From Rhizobium leguminosarum (lineage in GTDB: Bacteria > Pseudomonadota > Alphaproteobacteria > Rhizobiales > Rhizobiaceae), in the NCBI RefSeq assembly GCF_004123835.1, contig NZ_MZMU01000018.1, positions 124,001-188,000 of the forward strand: DNA of 64,000 nucleotides, read 5' to 3'. A program made the position numbers and the translations under genes. The notes below the pieces were generated by a model. The model had not been told where the DNA came from. It was given only the letters and a program-made list of their open reading frames with translations, and searched no databases. Of this stretch, positions 8,602-17,539 are shown piece by piece (the stretch's first letter is position 1; every line of letters starts with the position of its first letter).

Positions 8602-9657
8602 ATGGAAAAGCCGTATGACGTCTGCATCGTCGGACCAGGTCCGGCTGGAAGCGCTTGCGCAATTGAACTCGCGCGTGCTGGCTTACGCGTCGCACTTGTT
8701 GGGCCAACAATTGACGAGGCCCATCGAAACGGAGAGGTCATCAGCCCCCGCGCCCGGCGGCAGATTTCGGCGGTGGACGCGTTCTCGGGTATCCCAATTC
8801 GCTTCGTCTGCTCGCGCTGGTCGGGAAAGGACGCAGATATCTTCGACCTCAAGCTTTCGACGGGTCGGCCTGCTATGTCTGCCGTGCGGCCGGCACTGGA
8901 CAGGAAACTCGTAGCCGAGGCTTGCGCAGTCGGCGCACACTACATTCCCGCCGCGGTTCGCGCAACGCTCAGAGACCAATCGCTTTGGCACATAGAACTT
9001 TCGGGCTCGGCCGGTCTTGTCCCTGCACGTTTTGTCGTTGAAGCGACGGGGCGCAGCACACGGTCGCGATTCTGCGCGAATGTCAGGCGCCATTTTCTGG
9101 ACGCGCTCGTCGTGCTCTGGTGCACTGTCGAGTCGGCACACGAAAATGGCGACGGCATGCTTGAGCTTGCTCCGTGCCGCATCGGCTGGTGGTATCGCGT
9201 GCCCATCGGCAGCGGTCGCAGTTTTCTCGCTTTGGCGACCGACGCCGATATCATCCCCCCTGATGGACGACATTCCTTTTTCGAGAGATGTGCACGAGAC
9301 ACGGTTTTTGAAATCGATGCCACAATGCGACAGACTCCTTTACGGATAGCCGATGGACGATCCTCGTTACGCATGCCGCAATTTTTTCCAGGATGGATAC
9401 CGATCGGAGACGCCGCGTTTTCTCTCGACCCTCTGTCGGGTGATGGCGTGGCGCGGGCGCTTGCAGATGGCATTGAAATTGCACAGTTGCTGATCTCCAA
9501 ACGATCCGACATCGGTTTTGCGCTCGATTTAGACCCATTGATCACGAAGCGAATGTATCATGCAAACAAGCTCCTGAAGGAAAAGGCCCTGCTTTACCTT
9601 GCAGGAGATCGTTGGCCCGGGGCTCATTTCTGGTCTCGACGCGTTCTCTCATCGTAG
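8602..9657 (+). CDS. LodB-like FAD-dependent maturation protein
   Basis: 351 residues. Dinucleotide-binding fold at the N-terminus (VCIVGPGPAGSACAIELARA), an internal RPALDRKLV strand typical of geranylgeranyl-reductase/halogenase-type flavoproteins, and the second FAD motif GDAAFSLDPLSGDGVARAL near residue 265. Proteins of this type encoded next to LodA are needed to form the quinone cofactor. The frame is open upstream to 8446, overlapping the oxidase gene, but ATG 8602 sits right behind CAGGGAAG and places the FAD motif at the very N-terminus as usual. It ends the + strand unit; the next genes are convergent. Confidence 0.82.
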   Translation: MEKPYDVCIVGPGPAGSACAIELARAGLRVALVGPTIDEAHRNGEVISPRARRQISAVDAFSGIPIRFVCSRWSGKDADIFDLKLSTGRPAMSAVRPALDRKLVAEACAVGAHYIPAAVRATLRDQSLWHIELSGSAGLVPARFVVEATGRSTRSRFCANVRRHFLDALVVLWCTVESAHENGDGMLELAPCRIGWWYRVPIGSGRSFLALATDADIIPPDGRHSFFERCARDTVFEIDATMRQTPLRIADGRSSLRMPQFFPGWIPIGDAAFSLDPLSGDGVARALADGIEIAQLLISKRSDIGFALDLDPLITKRMYHANKLLKEKALLYLAGDRWPGAHFWSRRVLSS

Positions 9658-9733
9658 AGCGCAATCGTGCGATGAATATGCCGCGTGTGAAGTCTCCGTG
9701 TAGTGTGCCTTGGGAATAAAAATGAACGAGGGG

Positions 9734-10930
9734 TCAGCGTCGCTGCTCCAAAGCTTTGATCCTGTTGCGTAGTTCCGTGTCCGCCTGGTTCTCGAGCAAC
9801 AGCTTGCCAAGTAACAAAAGGGCCGCATCCGTCTGGTTCCATTTTACCAAGTTCTCCGCCACCTTCCGTCGGATAGCGGGCCAGTCGTCGATATCCACTC
9901 CCCATTCCTTCATAGATTTCAATGACTTGAAATGCTCTGTCGCCTTTTCCTGATTCTGTTCGATTGTGTAAAGCTGTCCCAGACAAAAATGGGCTAGGTC
10001 GGAGGCCTCTAAGCCGACAGACACTTCCTCAAAGAGCTGGATCGCTTCCCCATAATTTGCTCGGATTTCGAAGTAGAGCCGAGCGAGATTGGCACGCGAC
10101 GATCCGAAGTTTGGATCGGACTTATGAGCCAAGTCGAAGTACATTTCCGCGCTGTCGGCCTGCGCGTCAATGTCACTGCAATTGTTGCGACGCGCGATGG
10201 CGGCTAACGCCGCGTGAATAATGCCGATATTGTTCCGGTGCCAAGCCCAGATCTCGCCTCGCTGGCCTCCGAGGAACTGATCGTGGCTTTTCAAGGCCGC
10301 TTCACGGCCCTTCAGGGTCTCAAGCATCTGTGTGACGTGCTCGCGGACCTCTTTTTCGGCCTTCTTTTTCCATCGAGGCCTCCAGATCTTCAAATGGATT
10401 AACAAATAGTCCCGGGTCACCTCGGCCAAATAGTAAAGCGGCTCCACCCGGACACGTTGATCACCGCAACACTCCCACAGAGCACGCACGAACCCGCTCT
10501 GACCCAACGGAATCCCATCCTTTGTCAACTCCTTCGACAGCGCGTCGAGTTCGACGATGGTTTCGGGAAATCGGTCGAGATTGTAGGTTTCAACGTATGC
10601 GGCCGCGAGATTGTACTTTGCTGCGGTCCTTAGGAAAAAGATGTCGCTTTTGCTAAATTCCTTGAAGATACGAATGGCGTCTTTTTGATCCTGTTCGCCG
10701 AGCACCGATTTCGTGATTCCGAGATAAAACTTCGGAAGCAGCTCCCTCGGACTAATCGTCAGGCTTTTTTCGAGCGCGGCTTGAGCAAGCTCGAGAAAGT
10801 GCTTCGTTGACGTCTCCTCATACCGGCGAAGAAGGTGTAGCGCTTCCACGAAGAGGCCGGCCGCTCGACCGTCGACGAATTTCAGCTCCGGTATGGCTGA
10901 GAGCTGCGAGGAGAAAGCGACGGTACTCAT
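9734..10930 (-). CDS. Tetratricopeptide-repeat protein
   Basis: 398 residues, no signal peptide. Helical repeats with TPR character run throughout: LLPKFYLGITKSVLGEQDQK, TAAKYNLAAAYVET, GSSRANLARLYFEIRANYGE, SDLAHFCLGQLYTIEQNQEK, WPAIRRKVAENLVKW. Its start codon overlaps the stop of the upstream gene by 4 bases, so it is coupled to that membrane TPR protein. TPR proteins are scaffolds; nothing in the sequence points to a catalytic role. It converges with the LodB-like gene. Confidence 0.75.
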   Translation of the reverse strand: MSTVAFSSQLSAIPELKFVDGRAAGLFVEALHLLRRYEETSTKHFLELAQAALEKSLTISPRELLPKFYLGITKSVLGEQDQKDAIRIFKEFSKSDIFFLRTAAKYNLAAAYVETYNLDRFPETIVELDALSKELTKDGIPLGQSGFVRALWECCGDQRVRVEPLYYLAEVTRDYLLIHLKIWRPRWKKKAEKEVREHVTQMLETLKGREAALKSHDQFLGGQRGEIWAWHRNNIGIIHAALAAIARRNNCSDIDAQADSAEMYFDLAHKSDPNFGSSRANLARLYFEIRANYGEAIQLFEEVSVGLEASDLAHFCLGQLYTIEQNQEKATEHFKSLKSMKEWGVDIDDWPAIRRKVAENLVKWNQTDAALLLLGKLLLENQADTELRNRIKALEQRR

Positions 10931-12024
10931 GGTCGCACCAGGCTATCTCCATAGACCCTGAGCGCCAGTTTCTGCCCGATGTCGCGGTAGCCGAGGCTCG
11001 TGTCATCCGTGAGCGATGGAAGCTGCCAGACCTTCTCGGTATGACCGCCCCATCTCAAAATGGCGTTCACATATGGCTTGTTGTCGATCGTTTCGACGCG
11101 AATTTCGAACTGATACGTGTAGAAGTCGAAGATGGCCTGGAGCATCGCCGCAATACGGCTGACATCCAGGCCCTGTACTTTTAGATCGGGTCCGACGATG
11201 TCGCCGAGAGACAGAGGCGCGAACAAGCGAAGTTGCCCCATGCCCAAGGAGGGAATGTCGCTTTGGTCCTGGTGCCGCCGCAGTTCGCGTATCGTGATGA
11301 CAAATTCGTCAAAGGCAGCGTTGCGTTGCTCCGGCTGCGCACTTCCCGCCACGGTGACCTTCCAGTTTAAAGGTCGTTTGAAGCAGGCCGCCAGGATCTC
11401 TTCGAGGAAAGGACCGAGCCAACGGCTCCAGAGGAAGGCTAAGATCAGAAATACCGTGCCGGCGGCTCCTGCATAGACGAAATAGTCGATAGGCCACCAC
11501 CGATTGAATGGAGCCCTAAGATAGGCTCGGATTCCCAGAGGGCCTGCCTCCTTGTGACGGACGGCCGCCTCAATGCCCTCGAGAGCATCTCCCACAAGCG
11601 CCGCATTTGGCGCGGCTGTCACCTCAGTGAACTCCACGATCGCTTTGTCCCAATCGCCAGCCGCTAGAAAGGCTTTGCCAAGCCGAAGCTTTCTGACGGC
11701 GACTTGCGCGGAGTCGTCGTCGTTCGATTTCGCATTCAGGGCGAAGGCATGAGATAGCCCGGCGCGGCCGGCGGCAGCGAGGTCATCATTTGATGACATC
11801 GCGACCTTCGTGAAGGCATCAATCGCTTTCTCCCATTGCCGGGCTTGCACGAGACTACGCGCCAGAGACAATTGTCGAAGTTCGCCCGCGCGTTGTTCAA
11901 GTGGGCCTGGGGAGGTTGACACCCGTCCAGCGCCTTTCTCCTGCGCCAACGCTGCTGCAGGGGGCAGAGCGATTGTGGCCAGGGCGAAAAATGCGGCGAC
12001 TGATATCCTTAACATTCTTGCCAT
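10927..12024 (-). CDS. Exported, membrane-anchored TPR-like protein of unknown function
   Basis: 365 residues. A signal peptide (MARMLRISVAAFFALATIAL with a probable ALA cleavage site) is followed by a periplasmic stretch with two TPR-like units (SLARSLVQARQWEKAIDAFT and LRLGKAFLAAGDWDKAIVEF). A transmembrane helix follows near residue 180 (YFVYAGAAGTVFLILAFLW), then a cytoplasmic C-terminal domain of about 165 residues rich in beta-strand patterns (YQFEIRVETIDNKPYVNAIL) that I do not recognise. Gene order and the 4-base overlap say it works with the TPR protein that follows. A membrane-spanning sensor or scaffold is the simplest reading, by inference. Confidence 0.7.
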   Translation of the reverse strand: MARMLRISVAAFFALATIALPPAAALAQEKGAGRVSTSPGPLEQRAGELRQLSLARSLVQARQWEKAIDAFTKVAMSSNDDLAAAGRAGLSHAFALNAKSNDDDSAQVAVRKLRLGKAFLAAGDWDKAIVEFTEVTAAPNAALVGDALEGIEAAVRHKEAGPLGIRAYLRAPFNRWWPIDYFVYAGAAGTVFLILAFLWSRWLGPFLEEILAACFKRPLNWKVTVAGSAQPEQRNAAFDEFVITIRELRRHQDQSDIPSLGMGQLRLFAPLSLGDIVGPDLKVQGLDVSRIAAMLQAIFDFYTYQFEIRVETIDNKPYVNAILRWGGHTEKVWQLPSLTDDTSLGYRDIGQKLALRVYGDSLVRP

Positions 12025-12196
12025 GGAGCGCTGATCTCTTCTTGCGGGACGCCTCCTGCCAGTTTTGCCAGATTAGTTGCGGGCCTGCGGAACGCCGCAT
12101 GATATCGCCCTCGACAACTGGAGGATGGCACATGGGATTCAATGAGCCGATACGGCGATGACCCCAGGGTCAATTCGCGGCAGCGCCCCTCCGAAC

Positions 12197-13177
12197 CTAT
12201 TGGACACCCTCAGAAACGATATCACCGACACGGTGCGCGCTCTGGAGTTCTGCCTCCCTCTTCTCCAGTTCGGCGTTTGTGAGCTTGACCGCCGTCGACG
12301 GTGATAACCCCATGAGTTGACCCTCCGGACCGGCGAGGCTTTTCAGCTGTCCGACCACGGGGCGATGATCGGAATAGCCTACTGCGTCTTTGCTGCAATA
12401 GGACTCTTCCGGAAAGAGTATTTCCGCGGTTGCAACCGTCCCTATCGGCACGTAAATTTGGTCGAGCATAGAGTTGAAGTCGGGGCTGCACTGCGTCTTG
12501 ACCGGAGAGGCGGGCCTCAGCCATATCCTACTGGAGCCCGGGCCGAGTGACGTGAAAGCCTTAATGTTCGCATTGTCGGGTGCATCGTCACCGGGTTCGA
12601 TGGGGATGTTCGTGTCGCCGAGCACGATGGTCGGAACAGCCGATTTTGCCAATTCCTCTGCAAGCAATGCTGCCTGATGCGCCCGAGTACCGGGCTCGTT
12701 GCAGCATTTCAGGTGCACGGTCGTCACTCTGAACTCGCCGCCCGTCTGAAGGTCCAAAAGACGTAAACTGAGCGCGCCACGCAGTGACCAATCGGCTTTC
12801 CCATATTTCGTGCCATCCGACTTCGACCTGATGAGATGGAACTCGTTCGTTTCGAGCTGTCGTAGCCTATCGGTGCGGTAAATGATGCCAAGCAGATCGG
12901 CCTGGCGATCGACATTGACGCCGCTTTCGCTGATTACGAAGCGCCAACGCCCTCCCTGTTTGGCAGCCGCCTCCGTATAGGCCTTAAGCGCATCAGCGCT
13001 TTCGACCTCCTGAACGGCGAGTAAATCGAAGCCTCCCATGGCGGCGATCGTCTCGGCCACCTTTACCGGTTGCGTATCGGCGTCGGACTCAGTGTTAAAC
13101 GTCACGATCCGAAGATCATCGGCCATCGCAGAGCTGGCAAGAGCGCAGCAAAATGCCAAATATGCAGGAAATCTCAT
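12197..13177 (-). CDS. Exported endonuclease/exonuclease/phosphatase-fold protein
   Basis: 326 residues from ATG 13177. This start gives a clean signal peptide (MRFPAYLAFCCALASSAMA); the frame is open to 13222. Active-site blocks of the DNase I-like superfamily are all present in order: RIVTFNTES, LAVQEVES (metal-binding Glu), VTTVHLKCCN, IVLGDTNIP (Asp and Asn) and the terminal SDHRPVVGQL (catalytic His). Substrate could be DNA/RNA, phosphoinositide or another phosphodiester; the sequence does not decide. The C-terminal 40 residues are charged and probably coiled. It lies 172 bp upstream of the TPR pair on the same strand, so it may share their transcript. Confidence 0.85.
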   Translation of the reverse strand: MRFPAYLAFCCALASSAMADDLRIVTFNTESDADTQPVKVAETIAAMGGFDLLAVQEVESADALKAYTEAAAKQGGRWRFVISESGVNVDRQADLLGIIYRTDRLRQLETNEFHLIRSKSDGTKYGKADWSLRGALSLRLLDLQTGGEFRVTTVHLKCCNEPGTRAHQAALLAEELAKSAVPTIVLGDTNIPIEPGDDAPDNANIKAFTSLGPGSSRIWLRPASPVKTQCSPDFNSMLDQIYVPIGTVATAEILFPEESYCSKDAVGYSDHRPVVGQLKSLAGPEGQLMGLSPSTAVKLTNAELEKREAELQSAHRVGDIVSEGVQ

Positions 13178-14181
13178 CTTCGTCCCCGATGGCTTGTGCC
13201 AGAACTCGTTTCCTCTGCCCACTGTTACCTGTTAACCGGTCGATCTACGGACTGGCCTGTTGCGGACCTTCGGGCCGCAATCTAATGATGTGTATTGACC
13301 TTAATGCCGCATAGGGCGAGTTGCCAGCCCCTGCTGCAGTTCATTCGGGCTAGCTCGATCTGGTGCGGGCGGTCGGGCTGATTTACTCGGCTGCCATCAG
13401 CCACCTCGATCAAAAAGGTCGATTCTATCGCGCTTAGACTTCAAGCCAAGCAACAACCGACACACCCCAACAGGACGCTAACGCGGGTGATTGTCGCTGG
13501 TCCACAGTTGGGGACGGATCTGCCGTCGCGGTCAGCGCATGGTGAATGTGATTGGAACGGAGGCAGAAGCGGTCGATCTGTTCCTGGAGCTTCTGCGCCT
13601 CAAGCGTCGGCGCAGGTATCGACTGAGAGGCTCGTGCATTCGTCTGTGCTAGCAGTAGCCAGACCATCGATGAGATAAAAAAGCGTATCGGAGCTTTCAG
13701 CGTTGCGACGCGCTGACACGCGCGGGAAAGCGGGAATTCGCGTCACACGAGGGCGCGAGGAAGGGCAGCCGCAGGAGCTTGAGCGTCAGCGGTCCGAAGG
13801 ACAAGGGGGACCGACTGCCCCACGAACTCGTGTCCGCTTTGAGGCGGATTCGCCACCTCGCGAAATTCTCGCAATCGTTGGCCGTTGTCGATCCAGATGA
13901 GGACTTGCTTCTGGATGAGCTCGGCACCTATAACGCTGGCTGCGGTCTCGAGTGATCAGGCTTTACAGCCGTGGTGATTCCAAAGCCGGTTGCGGCCTTG
14001 ACTTTCGGTTGCATTTTTGGGCATGCTCGCTCAGGCCTTTTGCAGGTAGAAAATACGCTAAAAGTGGCTGGATAGACTTGGTCGTTCGAGCAACTATCTG
14101 CGGTCGGGCGACCGCGATTTGCAGATAGCCGTCAGATTATATGAATTCAAGCGGTCTTACCTATGTCTTGTCCGGGGGGTC
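13178..14181. other. 1-kb gap, possible decayed coding material
   Basis: No convincing gene. Two weak signals: (i) minus-strand frame 13434-13667 begins MVWLLLAQTNARASQS and could be a tiny exported protein (77 residues, no clear ribosome-binding site). (ii) The + strand ending at TGA 13953-13955 reads RLPHELVSALRRIRHLA and then VVDPDEDLLLDELGTYNAG without an ATG start, which looks like the end of a lost gene. Divergent promoters for 13177 (-) and 14182 (+) must lie here. Confidence 0.3.
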
Positions 14182-15174
14182 ATGGCAATTCGGGTTCTGC
14201 CTTCACAAATCATCGCCATGCTCGCGTCGCGACGCCATCGCCTACGCCACTTCTTGTGGCACGCGGTCCGCGGCGCCTGGAACAATCCACAGCTCACCGA
14301 CGAGGCCAAAGCCTTCATACGGGACAAGGGCTGGTCTCCGCCCGATGATCGCGCGCCCATGGATGCAGAAGGAAGGCTTATCCTGGACAATCATTCGGGC
14401 GAAGACTTCCTCTACATGCATCGGCAGATGATCAAGGAGGTCAATGAACTGCTTGCGCAATTGGGCGAGCCGCAACTCGCAGCCTGGCCGTCAATTCCAA
14501 GGCCTGCAGACCACCCGGACTTTGCAGTCCCGCCAGCCTGGACTTATAGCGATCCTTCCGAAAACGACGCAACGAATACAGCCATGGCCGCGAGGCTGCA
14601 GCGTGTGAAGTCTGACGGCTATTTCGACAATCCGATCGCGATATGGGAAGCCTTCTTCACGCGTCCGTCCAACCTCGCGCAGTTGTCGCTAGGCGCCCTG
14701 GGCAATATGCTCGAAATGACAATCCATAACAATTTGCACATGCGCTGGGCCAGGGAGCCCATCGGCTATATGCCCTCCCCCAATTTCGACGACACGCGCG
14801 CCATCGATTCGAAATGGGATGCGGCAGACTACGACTATCTCGGCGATACCTATTCGAGCCATGTCAATCCGATCTTCTGGTCTCTCCATGGATGGGTCGA
14901 TTCTTGCATCGATCGATGGGCAGCGGCCAATCGTATAAGCGATGTTGCGTGGGTGGGGACCTGGACCGGAAAACTTGAAGATGGCTGGACCCATGGCGCA
15001 CCGGAGGCGATCACGACAGCGGTCAGGCGGCAAGCGATGGGCGCGCACGGTCATGCTCATGGGGAGCACGGGCAGGACGATACGGATCTTCGCGATATGG
15101 AGGCGATCGTACAGAAGCTCGGCTCCTGCCGGGTCATCCGGAATTTCTACGACCTTCTGCGCGACCCGGATTGA
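14182..15174 (+). CDS. Tyrosinase-like dicopper protein
   Basis: 330 residues from ATG 14182, just behind a G-rich ribosome-binding site; TTG 14119 is a less likely start. The copper-site pattern of tyrosinases and haemocyanins is visible. HSGEDFLYMHRQM matches the CuA block H-x8-H with the FLxxHR signature (His71, His80). IHNNLHMRW gives the CuB H-x3-H pair (His182, His186), and HVNPIFWSLHGWVDSCIDRW gives the last CuB ligand (His236) with the usual Asp. The first CuA histidine is not obvious. A His-rich tail segment (GAHGHAHGEHGQDD) may help load metal. No signal peptide. The protease-nuclease gene follows after 45 bp, so the two are probably cotranscribed. Family assignment is from motifs only. 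Confidence 0.62.
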   Translation: MAIRVLPSQIIAMLASRRHRLRHFLWHAVRGAWNNPQLTDEAKAFIRDKGWSPPDDRAPMDAEGRLILDNHSGEDFLYMHRQMIKEVNELLAQLGEPQLAAWPSIPRPADHPDFAVPPAWTYSDPSENDATNTAMAARLQRVKSDGYFDNPIAIWEAFFTRPSNLAQLSLGALGNMLEMTIHNNLHMRWAREPIGYMPSPNFDDTRAIDSKWDAADYDYLGDTYSSHVNPIFWSLHGWVDSCIDRWAAANRISDVAWVGTWTGKLEDGWTHGAPEAITTAVRRQAMGAHGHAHGEHGQDDTDLRDMEAIVQKLGSCRVIRNFYDLLRDPD

Positions 15175-15219
15175 TGCCGGCGCAAGCACATCTGCAACCA
15201 ACACATTGGGAGGCAATTC

Positions 15220-17106
15220 ATGGCAAAGACTACTCGTGGAAGCCGGCAGTCAACGGGAGGGGTTTCCGAGGAGGCGTTGCGCAGACACATCCGCGCCAAG
15301 GGCGCGGACTATCTGCAGGATCCCAACGTCACATCGGTGGGTATCGGCCTGAAGAATGGGAACGGCCCGATCTGCATTCAATTCACGGTCGGTACCAAGG
15401 GAGATTCTGCGATAGAATCGCTTGGCAGCCGCCGCATCCCCGAGGCGATCGAGGTGGAAGGTCAGATGGTGCCGACGGATGTATTGCAGCGCGCCTTCCG
15501 CCCGTCGTTTGAAATCGTTGCAGAAGAACAACTTGATCTGCGCCGCCAGAGGCTCGATCCGATCCGGCCGGGTGTCAGCATTGCCCATAGCGCTGAAACC
15601 GCTGGGACCCTGGGTTTGATTGTTTTCGATCGCGCGACTGGAGCGCCCTGCGTGCTGTCCAATTGGCACGTTCTCAATGGCAATGTCGGAAAGATCGGCG
15701 ACACGATCGTGCAGCCCGGCCCCTACGATGACAACAATATCACGCTCAATCTCGCAGGAACCCTGCTCCGCAGCCATTTGGGTGCGGCCGGCGATTGCGC
15801 CCTGTCAAAAGTTCAGCAACGCGGATACGACCGCTCGGTTTTCGAGCTCGATGTCGTGCCGGCTCGAATGGCGCGCGTTGCGCTCGGGGATAAGGTCATC
15901 AAATCGGGACGGACGACCGCGGTGACGAGAGGCGTCGTGCGCCGCGTCGACGTTATGGCCAAGATCAACTACGGCATCCCTGCAGGCGAACAGGCTATCG
16001 GCTGCTTCGAAATCGGTCCTGATCCCCAGGATGTTCCGGCAGACGGCGAAATCAGCAAGGGCGGCGATTCCGGATCGGCATGGCTCATCTTTGACAAAGG
16101 CAAGGCCACCGATATTTTTGCAGGCCTCCATTTTGCTGGGGAAACCGATGGGACGAGCGACGAGCATGCGCTCGCCTGCTACCCGGCCTCCATCCAAAAG
16201 AAACTCGATTTCGTCATGGAGGCGCCGGCGTCCACCGCAATCCAGATCGAGGGCGTAGTGGCTCGACGAGGCTATGATGCGGGTTTTCTTGGTGCTGCCG
16301 TCCCGGAGCCAGGCCTGTCCGCCGCGCAGAAGCGCGATGCCGTCAATTTCGATCGAGGCCAGACGATACCCTACACGCATTTTTCCGTCTGCCTGAGCGC
16401 AAAGCGCCGGATGGCGCGCTATGTCGCCTGGAATATAGATGGCTCGAGGCTGGTGGCACTGCCACGCCGCGGCTTTTCGATCGATCCGAGGATAGATGCC
16501 AAATACCAGTTTGGAGATGCGCTTTATGTCGAGAACCGCGTCGACCGTGGCCATATTGCGCGCCGCGCCGATGTCTGCTGGGGACCCGTTGCGGAAGCGG
16601 AACAGGCCAATCGGGATTCGTTCTATTTCACTAATATTGCGCCGCAACACGAGCGTTTCAACCAGTCATCCAGAAAGGGGCTGTGGGGTGAGCTGGAAAA
16701 CCTCGTGTTTGACCAGGCCGACCTCAAGGACCTCAAGCTCTCGGTCATTGGTGGGCCGGTCTTCGGAACGGAAGATATCGAGTACAGGGATGCCCTCATT
16801 CCTCGATCATTCTGGAAAATGATCGCCTATCTCGGCAAGGATGATCGGTTGCGATGCGCGTCTTTCATCCTGTCCCAGGAGAAGCTGCTCAACGATCTCG
16901 AGAGCCTCGATCTCGATCCCTTCCGTATCTATCAGGTGTCACTTGCCGAGCTTGCCCGGAAAACCGAACTCAATTTCGATCTCCTTTCGGATGCCGACAT
17001 CATCAGTCGTCCCGAGCTCGTTACCCGACCGCTCGGCCCTGAATCCCTGGTCGATACCACCAAGGCTGTGACCGAGATCCGTTCAGAGCGCGACTTACGC
17101 CTCTGA
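15220..17106 (+). CDS. Trypsin-like protease fused to a DNA/RNA non-specific endonuclease
   Basis: 628 residues in two modules. Residues about 115-335 are a chymotrypsin-fold serine protease with LSNWHVLNG (His150), GDCALSKV (Asp192) and GGDSGSAW (Ser284). Residues about 370-540 are a NUC1-type nuclease: NRVDRGHIARRADVCWG carries the DRGH motif (catalytic His445), then FYFTNIAPQHERFNQ (metal-binding Asn) and LWGELE. Residues 1-110 are an N-terminal region with VTSVGIGLKNG, seen in other bacterial trypsin-like proteins. No signal peptide, so it presumably acts in the cytoplasm or is delivered by another route. GGGAGG precedes the ATG by 6 bp. Protease-nuclease fusions suggest an effector that is switched on proteolytically; that mechanism is inference. 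Confidence 0.88.
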   Translation: MAKTTRGSRQSTGGVSEEALRRHIRAKGADYLQDPNVTSVGIGLKNGNGPICIQFTVGTKGDSAIESLGSRRIPEAIEVEGQMVPTDVLQRAFRPSFEIVAEEQLDLRRQRLDPIRPGVSIAHSAETAGTLGLIVFDRATGAPCVLSNWHVLNGNVGKIGDTIVQPGPYDDNNITLNLAGTLLRSHLGAAGDCALSKVQQRGYDRSVFELDVVPARMARVALGDKVIKSGRTTAVTRGVVRRVDVMAKINYGIPAGEQAIGCFEIGPDPQDVPADGEISKGGDSGSAWLIFDKGKATDIFAGLHFAGETDGTSDEHALACYPASIQKKLDFVMEAPASTAIQIEGVVARRGYDAGFLGAAVPEPGLSAAQKRDAVNFDRGQTIPYTHFSVCLSAKRRMARYVAWNIDGSRLVALPRRGFSIDPRIDAKYQFGDALYVENRVDRGHIARRADVCWGPVAEAEQANRDSFYFTNIAPQHERFNQSSRKGLWGELENLVFDQADLKDLKLSVIGGPVFGTEDIEYRDALIPRSFWKMIAYLGKDDRLRCASFILSQEKLLNDLESLDLDPFRIYQVSLAELARKTELNFDLLSDADIISRPELVTRPLGPESLVDTTKAVTEIRSERDLRL

Positions 17107-17539
17107 TCTAGTGGTCAATGGCAATGTCGGCTGGGCTCGTCCTTGACACAGAGGCCGGCACCGCGGTTGACGCAGTGACTAACCGCGATAGTCGATCAAG
17201 CGGGAGCTTGGCTTCGGCTTCTCTCGTGGTTCGATGCGATCGCTACCCCCGGACGATTTTTCGTACGGGAGACGGATCGGCTAGACTTTGAGTTAGCCCA
17301 ATCACCCATGATTAAGCTGGAAAATGCGTTAGGGGGCTCATGGAAATTCTTAGCAAGTTGAAACAGATACGGCTTTCTACCGGTCACACAATTCGAGAAT
17401 TTCTTTGGCCCTGTATTTTTTGCCTTATCGGAGACCAGGTTTTGGTAAGTTCCGCCTGGGCGTCTTCGTTGAGCACGGCCTGCCTCCGGTTTGAAGCCCG
17501 CGCAAACTAACTGGGAGACGTTCAAGAGTCCAGTTTGCT
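17107..17539. other. Intergenic, no gene seen
   Basis: About 430 bp between two convergent transcription units (protease-nuclease on +, virB11 end on -). Only short frames lacking family character were found, and no convincing hairpin followed by a T-run. It marks the border between the conflict-type region and the conjugation operon. Confidence 0.4.

Noticed and set aside
17107..17539. virD4-like or other conjugation gene after virB11
   Set aside because: No frame shows P-loop or membrane features; only short shadows.
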